Position numbers and translations under genes: made by a program
Shown here: positions 1 through 5,296 of the stretch, piece after piece
Position numbering within the stretch: position 1 is the first letter of the stretch
Layout of the letters: each line of letters opens with the position of its first letter
The notes under the pieces: generated by a model
Seen by the model: only the letters and a program-made list of their open reading frames with translations
The model's database searches: none
What the model was told of the DNA's origin: nothing
NCBI GenBank assembly: GCA_025928535.1
Contig: JAICJJ010000029.1
Coordinates: 1 to 11,858 of the forward strand
Length of the DNA: 11,858 nucleotides
Source: Thermomicrobiales bacterium
GTDB lineage: Bacteria; Chloroflexota; Chloroflexia; Thermomicrobiales; UBA6265
Direction of reading: 5' to 3'

Positions 1-11
1 GCGCCGGCCAT
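1..11 (-). CDS. livM: Start of the next liv gene, probably livM permease (partial, runs off window)
   Basis: Only the first codons are visible: an ATG at 11-9 on the minus strand followed by GCC GGC, giving M-A-G. The ATG overlaps the TGA stop of livH (13-11) in a TGATG arrangement, the same coupling seen between livG and livF here. In known LIV importer operons livH is usually followed by livM, the second membrane subunit. The identity is therefore inferred from position alone; no protein sequence supports it. The rest of the gene lies outside the window. Confidence 0.4.
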
Positions 12-910
12 CAGATCTTCTCCGGTTCGGTCGAGCCGAGGATCCCCTGCGGCCGCAGCAGCAGGATGACGATCAGACCGATGAAGACGAACGCGTCGCG
101 ATATTTCGTCAGGGCGTCCGGCAGAAACGAGATCAGGAAGATTTCGCCAAAGCCGAGGATGTAGGCGCCGAGCACCGCGCCCGGAATCGAGCCGAAGCCG
201 CCGATCACCGTCGCCACGAACGCTTTCAGGATCGGGATGAAGCCCATGTCGTATTGGGCGCGGCCGACCCGCGCGCCGTAGAGGAGCGCCGCCACCCCGG
301 CCAAACCGGAGCCGACGACGAAGGCGGCGACGATGACGGTGTTGATGTTGATCCCCATCAGCCGCGCCGCCATCGCGTTTTCGGCCGTCGCCCGCATTTG
401 CATGCCGAGCATCGTCCGCGTCACGAAGAACGTCAGCAGCACCATCAGGACGAGCGCGGTGACGATCGTGATCAGATTGACCGTGCTGATCTGCACCCCG
501 CTGGTCAGCGGAATCTGGCCAGCCAGCGCGTCGGGCGTCGGGAAGGGCTTCGGCTGCGTGCCGACCACCAGCATCGCCCCGTTTTGCAGCGCGATCGAGA
601 CGCCGAGCGACGTCAGCAGGAGCGACACGTCGGGCGCGCCGCGCAACGGTCGGTAGGCGACCCGCTCCATCAGCACGCCGACGACCACCGTCGCCACGAT
701 CGCCAGCACGGCGACGATGGGAAACGGGATGCCGATCTGGGCCAGGAAATAGGCGGAAAACGCGCCGACCATCAGCACCTCACCGTGCGCGAAGTTGATC
801 AGCCGCAAGATGCCGAACACCATCGTCAGGCCGACCGCGACCAGCGCGTAGATGCTGCCGAGGCTCAGCGCGTTGATGAATTGCTGACCGAATTCGGCGG
901 ACGACATCAT
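11..910 (-). CDS. livH: Branched-chain amino acid ABC transporter permease LivH
   Basis: This is an inner-membrane permease of the LivH/BPD_transp_2 family. It pairs with LivM to form the channel through which LIV-type importers move branched-chain amino acids or related amides. The 299-residue length is usual. Sequence signs are the N-terminal G-S-I-Y-A-L-V-A-V-G-L segment (18-28), the INFAHGE motif (38-44), about eight hydrophobic segments, a cytoplasmic loop ENAMAARLMGI (177-187) in the place of the ATPase-contacting EAA loop, and a C-terminal half typical of the family (IGGFGSIPGAVLGAY, 236-250; LLLRPQGILG, 283-292). The start at 910 is preceded by AGGGGA (minus strand, 921-916) with 5 nt spacing; a second ATG follows directly. 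It is third in the order livG-livF-livH-livM, separated from livF by the inverted-repeat element. The actual substrate cannot be told, because the binding protein is not in view and LIV-family systems also carry amides or urea. Confidence 0.93.
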   Translation of the reverse strand: MMSSAEFGQQFINALSLGSIYALVAVGLTMVFGILRLINFAHGEVLMVGAFSAYFLAQIGIPFPIVAVLAIVATVVVGVLMERVAYRPLRGAPDVSLLLTSLGVSIALQNGAMLVVGTQPKPFPTPDALAGQIPLTSGVQISTVNLITIVTALVLMVLLTFFVTRTMLGMQMRATAENAMAARLMGININTVIVAAFVVGSGLAGVAALLYGARVGRAQYDMGFIPILKAFVATVIGGFGSIPGAVLGAYILGFGEIFLISFLPDALTKYRDAFVFIGLIVILLLRPQGILGSTEPEKI

Positions 911-936
911 CCGGTTCCCCTTTGCACGTCCCTCAT

Positions 937-1053
937 CATTGGTAGGGGCACGGCATGCCGTGCCCGATCGGCCACACGCCGACGATCGTCATTCGTAGAT
1001 CGGATGGCGTCCCTTCGGGCCGCAGGGCACGGCATGCCGTGCCCCTACCAATG
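937..1053. repeat. 117-bp inverted-repeat element with palindromic arms (REP/MITE-like)
   Basis: Two perfect 29-bp inverted arms, 937-965 and 1025-1053, flank a 59-bp centre. Each arm contains the same perfect 20-bp palindrome gggcacggcatgccgtgccc (946-965 and 1025-1044). Either each arm folds on its own, or the two arms pair with each other into one long stem. No target-site duplication was seen around it, and the centre has no convincing reading frame. It sits in the only sizeable gap of the liv operon, between livF and livH. Families of short GGGGCACGGC-type palindromes occur in many bacterial genomes, so this is probably one copy of a dispersed family (inference). In the mRNA it could act as a processing or partial termination structure. 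It has no T-tract typical of an intrinsic terminator. Confidence 0.85.
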
Positions 1054-1067
1054 GTCGTTTGGTCGTT
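1052..1067. repeat. Two tandem copies of tggtcgtt
   Basis: The 8-mer tggtcgtt is present twice back to back (1052-1059 and 1060-1067), starting at the last bases of the right arm of the inverted-repeat element. It may be a by-product of that element's arrival or simple slippage. No function is apparent. Confidence 0.5.
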
Positions 1068-1106
1068 GCGGCGCCTTTCCGATCATCAGCATCCCTTGCC
1101 CATCCG

Positions 1107-1832
1107 CTAGCGCCCGAGATAGGCGTGCTCCACCTCGGGATTGGCGGCCAGTTCCCTGGCGCTGCCGCTGAGCGCGATCGTGCCCGTTTCCATCACGTAG
1201 GCGCGGTCGGCGACTTCGAGCGCCTTGCGCGCGTTTTGCTCGACCAGCAACATCGTCACCCCCGCTTCTTTCAGCCGGGCGATGACATCGAAAATGCGCC
1301 CGACCAGCAGCGGAGCCAGCCCCAGCGATGGTTCGTCCATCAGGAGCAATTTCGGTTTGGCCATCAACGCCCGGCCGATGGCGAGCATCTGCTGCTCGCC
1401 GCCGGAGAGAGTGCCGCCCGCTTGCCGAATGCGTTCCTTCAACACCGGGAAGAGCGAAAAGACGTAATCGAGATCGGCGGCGAGCGCGCTCCGGTCGGTC
1501 CGCCGGGTCGCGCCGAGGATGAGATTTTCCCGCACCGTCAAGGCGCCGAAGATCTGCCGTCCTTCCGGCGCTTGCGAGATGCCGCGGGCGACGATCTCGT
1601 GCGACGGCAACGCGGTCAGATCGGCGCCGCCGTAGGCGATCGTCCCGGTCCGCGGCCGGTAGATGCCGGAGATGGTGCGCAGGGTCGTCGTCTTGCCGGC
1701 GCCGTTGGCCCCGATCAGCGCGACCAGTTCGCGCTCGGCGACTTCGAGCGAGATGCCTTTCACCGCCGCGATCGCACCGTAATAGACCCGCACGTCGTTC
1801 AGGACGAGCCGGCCGGCGCCGTTCGCGATCAT
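1107..1832 (-). CDS. livF: Branched-chain amino acid ABC transporter ATP-binding protein LivF
   Basis: This is one of the two cytoplasmic ATPases that power the LIV-type importer, 241 residues and normal for LivF. In order: Walker A GANGAGKT (41-48), the LivF-typical QAPEGRQIF segment with the Q-loop (87-95), ABC signature LSGGEQQML (142-150), Walker B KLLLMDEP (161-168), and LLVEQNA (195-201), where LivF proteins normally carry Q in place of the H-loop histidine. All catalytic motifs are intact. The start ATG (1832-1830) overlaps the livG stop TGA (1831-1829), so translation is probably coupled. The reading frame stays open far upstream of this ATG, but that upstream part overlaps livG in another frame and has no family similarity. 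The C-terminus HAYLGR is the usual LivF ending. Downstream are 196 bp with the inverted-repeat element before livH. Confidence 0.95.
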   Translation of the reverse strand: MIANGAGRLVLNDVRVYYGAIAAVKGISLEVAERELVALIGANGAGKTTTLRTISGIYRPRTGTIAYGGADLTALPSHEIVARGISQAPEGRQIFGALTVRENLILGATRRTDRSALAADLDYVFSLFPVLKERIRQAGGTLSGGEQQMLAIGRALMAKPKLLLMDEPSLGLAPLLVGRIFDVIARLKEAGVTMLLVEQNARKALEVADRAYVMETGTIALSGSARELAANPEVEHAYLGR

Positions 1833-2635
1833 GCGCTCACCCCCGCCGGCGCCGCGTCGTCCGCGCCGAGGTACGCTTCGATCACCTTCGGATTGGACCG
1901 GATCTCCGCCGGCGTCCCTTCGGCGATGACCCGACCGTAGTTGAGCACCTGAATCCGGTGCGAGAGCGGCATGATCAGCGACATGTCGTGTTCGACCACC
2001 ACGATGGTCAGGCCAAATCGGGCGTGAATGTCGCGAATGAAGCCGGTCAATTCCGCCGTTTCCTGCTCGTTCATGCCGGCGGCCGGCTCGTCGAGCAGCA
2101 AGATGGCCGGCTCGGTCGCCAGCGCGCGGGCGATTTCGAGTTTGCGTTGAAAGCCGTAGGGGAGCGACGCGGCGTACTGGTCGGCAAACCCGGCCAGGCC
2201 GAGACTCGCCAGATGGGATAGCGCCCGCGCTTCGAGCGCCGATTCCTTGGCGAGAAACGACGGCAGCGTCAGCAAGGTTTCGACGAAGTTGGCTTGTCGG
2301 CGCATCTGCTGGGCGGTCCGCACGTTGTCGAGGACGGTCATGCCGGAGAAGAGGCGGATGTTCTGAAAGGTGCGGGCGATGCCGAGCCGGGCGATCCGGT
2401 CGGGCGGCAACCCGCCGATATCGCGCTCCCGCAACTTGATCGAGCCGGAGGTCGGCGCCAGAAACCCGGTGATGACGTTGAAGAGCGTCGTCTTGCCGGC
2501 GCCGTTCGGGCCGATGACGCCGAGAATTTCGCCCTGCCGCAAGTCTAGGTTGTAATCGGCCAGCGCCTGCAATCCGCGAAAGACGCGGCCAACCCCCCGA
2601 CTTTGCAACAGCACGTCGTCCGCGACCGCCGTCAT
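1829..2635 (-). CDS. livG: Branched-chain amino acid ABC transporter ATP-binding protein LivG
   Basis: This is the partner ATPase of LivF in the importer, 268 residues from the chosen start. In order: Walker A GPNGAGKT (42-49), ARTFQNIRLF with the Q-loop Gln91, the LivG-type signature LPYGFQRKLEIARAL (158-172) instead of LSGGQ, Walker B AILLLDEPAAGMN (177-189), and VVVEHDM with the H-loop histidine 216. All are intact. The frame is open back to 2800, but I chose the ATG at 2635 because the protein homology starts there (MTAVADDVLL) and GAGGG lies about 6-9 nt upstream on the minus strand. A GTG immediately before the ATG is a minor alternative. The extra upstream stretch is Pro/Arg-rich and unlike LivG. 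It is first in the operon and its stop overlaps the livF start. The livG leader contains a GC hairpin (2657-2687). Confidence 0.94.
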   Translation of the reverse strand: MTAVADDVLLQSRGVGRVFRGLQALADYNLDLRQGEILGVIGPNGAGKTTLFNVITGFLAPTSGSIKLRERDIGGLPPDRIARLGIARTFQNIRLFSGMTVLDNVRTAQQMRRQANFVETLLTLPSFLAKESALEARALSHLASLGLAGFADQYAASLPYGFQRKLEIARALATEPAILLLDEPAAGMNEQETAELTGFIRDIHARFGLTIVVVEHDMSLIMPLSHRIQVLNYGRVIAEGTPAEIRSNPKVIEAYLGADDAAPAGVSA

Positions 2636-2656
2636 CACCAGCCCTCGCTCGCGTCG

Positions 2657-2687
2657 GGCGGGCGCATCCCTCGGGATGCGGCCCGCC
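2657..2687. repeat. GC-rich imperfect hairpin in the livG leader
   Basis: The left arm ggcgggcgcatccc (2657-2670) pairs with gggatgcggcccgcc (2673-2687) with one bulged base. The tip is tight, so the innermost pairs probably open to give a 4-nt loop. It lies about 20 bp upstream of the livG start, in the 177-bp space between livG and the divergent secreted-protein gene. It could be a leader-RNA structure affecting livG translation, or another copy of a dispersed palindromic repeat. It does not resemble a known riboswitch. I could not assign a convincing promoter in this divergent gap. Confidence 0.55.
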
Positions 2688-2812
2688 GGGAACCCCGGCT
2701 TTTCCCCGCCGCCGCTTGTCCGCGCGTCGCCGCTCGGGCACACTCGCGTCAACGGGGTATCGATCAGCAGGGCACACTGTACCGCAATCGCGCCGGGCAC
2801 GCGGAGGAAACG

Positions 2813-3445
2813 ATGAGGACTGAGTCGCAGCGAACGTGGCGCGTCGCCGTCATGGCGGCGATCATGGCGGCCGCCGTCGTCCCGGCGGCGTTCGCGGCGG
2901 CCCAGACCGGCACGCCGGCGCCCGGCCCGGCGGTTCCGAAGCCGGAGGAGTGCACGGTCCAGCCGCGTTCCTTGCCGCTGTTGCCGCCGGGCACGCCCGG
3001 AGCGACGCCAGCGCCGATCGCCTCGCCGGCGCCGATCGTCATCCCGACGGGCCAGCCGGCCGACGCGGCGACGACCGCGGCCATCGCCTCGACCGTACGC
3101 GAAGCGGTCGCGTGCCGCAACGCGGGCGATTTTCGCCGCGCCTACGCGCTCTTCACCGACGCGATGCTGGCAAGGATGTTCGGGTCGGATGTGACGGTGG
3201 GTCCGGAAATCGTGGCGGCGATCGCCGAAGGCCCACAGCGCGTGCCGCGCGGGGAACGATTGAGCATCGTTTCGATCGGGGAGGCGACGATCGATGCCGA
3301 CGGCCGGGCGTCGGCGGTGGTCGAAACGAAGAGCCGCGACGGAGAGTTTCGCGATCTCCTCTTTTTCACGAAGGGTCCGGAAGGCTGGCTGATCGACGAG
3401 GCCGAGCCGCTCGGGGCGCCCGCCGCGACGCCGGTCGCGTCGTGA
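2813..3445 (+). CDS. Secreted Pro/Ala-rich protein with C-terminal NTF2-like domain (hypothetical)
   Basis: I do not recognise a named family. The 210-residue product starts with a basic N-terminus, then a hydrophobic core (about 11-27) and PAAFAAA before Gln31, a credible Sec signal peptide with cleavage near residue 30. Next comes a low-complexity Pro/Thr/Ala linker (about 32-85), then a folded region (about 86-198) with EAVACRNAGDFRRAYALFTDAML and later beta-like strands ending FFTKGPEGWLIDEAEPL. A helix-rich start followed by strands and a final GWLIDE strand is typical of NTF2/SnoaL-like ligand-binding domains (inference). Two cysteines (47 and 101) remain. The ATG at 2813 is set by a strong GGAGGAAA at 2802-2809. 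It is divergent from livG and convergent with the small gene at 3483-3689. A role in the transporter is not indicated: it looks nothing like a LIV binding protein, which is about 350-400 residues. Confidence 0.8.
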   Translation: MRTESQRTWRVAVMAAIMAAAVVPAAFAAAQTGTPAPGPAVPKPEECTVQPRSLPLLPPGTPGATPAPIASPAPIVIPTGQPADAATTAAIASTVREAVACRNAGDFRRAYALFTDAMLARMFGSDVTVGPEIVAAIAEGPQRVPRGERLSIVSIGEATIDADGRASAVVETKSRDGEFRDLLFFTKGPEGWLIDEAEPLGAPAATPVAS

Positions 3446-3446
3446 C

Positions 3447-3486
3447 GAAGTCGGGAAGTCGGCGAGTCGGGAAGTCGGGAAGTCAG
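3447..3486. repeat. Five-unit 8-bp tandem repeat (gaagtcgg)
   Basis: The units are gaagtcgg (3447-3454), gaagtcgg (3455-3462), cgagtcgg (3463-3470), gaagtcgg (3471-3478) and gaagtcag (3479-3486). The array starts 1 bp after the stop codon of the secreted-protein gene. Its last, variant unit supplies the stop codon (3485-3483, minus strand) of the small convergent gene. Copy number can change by slippage; a change would not shift either reading frame unless the last unit were altered. Confidence 0.85.
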
Positions 3487-3689
3487 CGGGCGTTTGGATA
3501 AGTGAAGCCGATCGGTTCGCGGGCGGGCGCCGGACGGCGCGATTCGTTCGCGACCAGCCATTGCAGCGTCGCCATCGCCCGTCGGTTCTGGGCCGACAGG
3601 GCGGCGCGATCGACGACCAATCCGACTCGTTGCATCCGCTCTTCGGTCTGGAGCATCACCACCGCTTCCGCGATCAACTTGGCGTCCAT
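3483..3689 (-). CDS. Small hypothetical protein, 68 residues
   Basis: No family is recognised. From the ATG at 3689 the product is MDAKLIAEAVVMLQTEERMQ and onward, with no signal peptide or membrane segment. It reads as two amphipathic helices (about residues 2-20 and 27-48) followed by a basic Pro/Arg-rich tail. An ATG at 3695 would add two residues, but the GGAGG on the minus strand ends only 1 nt before it and 7 nt before the 3689 ATG, so 3689 is preferred. That ribosome site is the main evidence that the gene is real. The stop lies inside the last unit of the 8-bp tandem repeat. Its neighbours suggest no pathway. It could be a small intracellular accessory protein or a chance frame with a good ribosome site. 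Confidence 0.55.
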   Translation of the reverse strand: MDAKLIAEAVVMLQTEERMQRVGLVVDRAALSAQNRRAMATLQWLVANESRRPAPAREPIGFTYPNAR

Positions 3690-3695
3690 TTCCAT

Positions 3696-3868
3696 TCCTC
3701 CTCGATGCCTGCGCCTTCGGTTCGTTGATCACAGCCTAGGGCGCGGCCCTCGCGACGGCTGCCAAGGAGGAATCGCGGGGAGTGTCAATTCGGGAACAGG
3801 GGGGACGAGTCGAGGAATCGAGAAGGAACAGGGAGCCGCCCAACGCTGACGGGCGCACGCTCGGGCAG
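3696..3868. other. Gap left of the monooxygenase promoter, little content
   Basis: This part of the 290-bp gap has no convincing gene. It contains two direct copies of ggaacaggg (3793-3801 and 3825-3833) and a degenerate gagtcgagg/aatcgagaa stretch that resembles the 8-bp tandem array on the other side of the small gene. A TTGACA on the minus strand (3788-3783) points towards the small gene but has no acceptable -10 at 16-18 bp. Confidence 0.4.
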
Positions 3869-3896
3869 TTGACATTGCGCCCGGTGGGTGTACGGT
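3869..3896 (+). promoter_or_regulatory. Sigma-70-type promoter for the FAD monooxygenase gene
   Basis: A perfect TTGACA (3869-3874) is followed after 16 bp by TACGGT (3891-3896), which keeps the TA...T core of a -10. Transcription would start near 3903-3905, giving a leader of about 80 nt to the ATG at 3986. Short repeats overlap the -10 and start region and are described separately. Confidence 0.55.
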
Positions 3897-3929
3897 GCAA
3901 ACCAACAATGCAAGGTGCACTGGCGCAAT
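3874..3929. promoter_or_regulatory. Repeat cluster overlapping the promoter, possible operator
   Basis: An 8-bp inverted repeat attgcgcc (3874-3881) and ggcgcaat (3922-3929) encloses the -10 and probable start site. Inside it ggtgca occurs twice exactly 20 bp apart (3894-3899 and 3914-3919), about two helical turns. Such placement fits a repressor site, but no regulator gene is adjacent, so this is inference. Confidence 0.3.
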
Positions 3930-3985
3930 CGTCTGGTTAGTCATCCTCCCGTTCCGCACTGCACGCTCGCCCTGGAGGATCGGCT

Positions 3986-5191
3986 ATGGTCGCGCAGGTC
4001 TACGATGTGATCGTCGCCGGCGGCGGCATCGCCGGCTCCTGTCTGGCTGGGGTGCTTGCGCGCGCCGGGCTTGGCGTCCTCGTCGTCGAAAAGGAACCCC
4101 GCTTTCGCGATCGCATCCGAGGGGAGGGAACCTGGCCCTGGGGCGTGGCCGAAGCGCGCCGGGCCGGGCTCGGCGAGGTGCTCGACCAAGCCGGCGCAGT
4201 CGCGGTGGGCCTCCTCAAGCGGTATGAGCACCGGCAGCCCTCCGTGACCGAGTGGGACCGGTCGGGTCCGGACGAAATTCCGGGGATGGGGTTTTCTCAT
4301 CCGCGACTGCAGGAAACGGCCTTCGCCTGGGCGGCGGCGCAGGGCGCGACCATGCTCCGGCCCGCCAAGGCGATGCGGTTCGCCCACAACGGCCGGCCAA
4401 GCGTGACGGTGGTTCAGGACGAACGCGCCGATGACTACCGCGCTCGGCTCGTTGTCGGCGCCGACGGCAAGACGTCGGCAGCACGGCGCTGGACCGGCGG
4501 CGAAAGTTGCGCCGATCCCGAGCACCATCGGATGGGCGGGGTGGTGGTGGCCGGGGCGGCGATCAGGCGCGACTGGGACAACGTCGCCTGGATTCCTGGC
4601 GAAGCCGTCAACTGGTTTGCCGCCGGACCTGAGCAGACGCGGCTCTATCTCGTCCTGACCGCCGAGCGTCTGCGCCAAACCGAGGTCGACCGCTCGTTTG
4701 CCGCCGCCGTCTCCTACGCGGCCGCCTTCATGCCGGAGGGCGCGCTGGAGGACGCGGAGCAGGCGGGGCCGCTCGGCTTTTTCGCCAATGCCGACACCTG
4801 GGCCAGCCGCGTCGCTGGCCAAGACGTCGTGCTCATCGGCGACGCGGCCGGGTCGCCCGATCCAACGCAAGGGCACGGCACGGCGCTGCTCTTTCATGAC
4901 GTCCGGCGGTTGAGCGAAGCATTGCTCGGCGAACGCGACTGGCGGATCGCGATCACGGCGTTTGCGGAACAGCGGACGCGCGCCTTTGCGGTCATTCAGG
5001 CTTGGGACCGCTGGAGCAACGTCTTTTTCGACACGAGCGAGGAAGCCGCACGGCTTTGCGAAGGCAACGAGCGCGCACGCCAAGCCGATCCGACGCTCGG
5101 CGGATTCGCCGCGATCGAGACCGATGGGCCGGATGGTCTCGTCGCCGACGACGCGGCGCGCCGCCACTTTTTCGGCCAAGACCTGTCGTAG
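3986..5191 (+). CDS. FAD-dependent monooxygenase/oxidoreductase (FAD_binding_3-like, PHBH fold)
   Basis: This is a 401-residue flavoprotein of the group A monooxygenase/geranylgeranyl-reductase superfamily. Visible motifs are the Rossmann dinucleotide site GGGIAG (12-17) with Glu35 at the end of the second strand for the adenosine ribose, the segment RIRGEGTWPWGVAEA (43-57) like the RGE...PWGVAEA box of a widespread uncharacterised monooxygenase subfamily, the DG motif VVGADGKTSAAR (156-167), and the GD motif LIGDAAGSPDPTQGHG (283-298), which binds the FAD ribityl/phosphate. No signal peptide or membrane anchor is seen, so it is probably cytosolic. The ATG at 3986 follows GGAGG (3974-3978) by 7 nt. 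It is preceded by its own promoter and separated from the helicase gene by about 60-100 bp, so it is probably monocistronic. Substrate and pathway are unknown: family members hydroxylate aromatics, epoxidise alkenes or reduce isoprenoids, and no partner gene narrows this. Confidence 0.87.
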   Translation: MVAQVYDVIVAGGGIAGSCLAGVLARAGLGVLVVEKEPRFRDRIRGEGTWPWGVAEARRAGLGEVLDQAGAVAVGLLKRYEHRQPSVTEWDRSGPDEIPGMGFSHPRLQETAFAWAAAQGATMLRPAKAMRFAHNGRPSVTVVQDERADDYRARLVVGADGKTSAARRWTGGESCADPEHHRMGGVVVAGAAIRRDWDNVAWIPGEAVNWFAAGPEQTRLYLVLTAERLRQTEVDRSFAAAVSYAAAFMPEGALEDAEQAGPLGFFANADTWASRVAGQDVVLIGDAAGSPDPTQGHGTALLFHDVRRLSEALLGERDWRIAITAFAEQRTRAFAVIQAWDRWSNVFFDTSEEAARLCEGNERARQADPTLGGFAAIETDGPDGLVADDAARRHFFGQDLS

Positions 5192-5236
5192 CAGCGGACG
5201 GGCGGACTCACCCCCGGAGACCGCCGCGCCCGATGG

Positions 5237-5242
5237 TAGACT
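5237..5242 (+). promoter_or_regulatory. Putative -10 element upstream of pcrA
   Basis: TAGACT at 5237-5242 fits a -10 (TA...T core plus A at the fourth position). There is no clear -35 at 16-18 bp. Transcription would begin around 5249-5251. This would make the ATG at 5252 virtually leaderless, while the GTG at 5297 would keep a leader of about 47 nt carrying GGAG. Confidence 0.35.
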
Positions 5243-5296
5243 TCGGGGGCAATGCCCGACTCGCCCCTTTCTGCCCATCCCGCCCGGAGCGCCGAC

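Noticed and set aside
937..1053. Inverted repeat read as a CRISPR fragment, transposon end pair or intrinsic terminator
   Set aside because: There are only two arms in inverted rather than direct order, no transposase or target duplication, and no T-tract after either arm. A REP/MITE-like element fits better.
254..1171. A plus-strand frame of about 305 codons opposite livH and across the repeat element
   Set aside because: Its composition is His/Arg/Asp-rich, as expected from the antisense of a membrane protein gene, and it reads through the inverted repeat. It has no start signal.
2636..2800. N-terminal extension of livG to the ATG at 2800
   Set aside because: The extra 55 residues are unlike LivG and include the leader hairpin; GAGGG supports the ATG at 2635.
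2603..2812. Upstream extension of the secreted protein to 2603
   Set aside because: The extension would overlap the livG start and bury the signal peptide; GGAGGAAA is ideally placed for the ATG at 2813.
3783..3788. TTGACA on the minus strand as a promoter for the 68-residue gene
   Set aside because: The hexamer 17 bp downstream is TTGGCA, which is not an acceptable -10.
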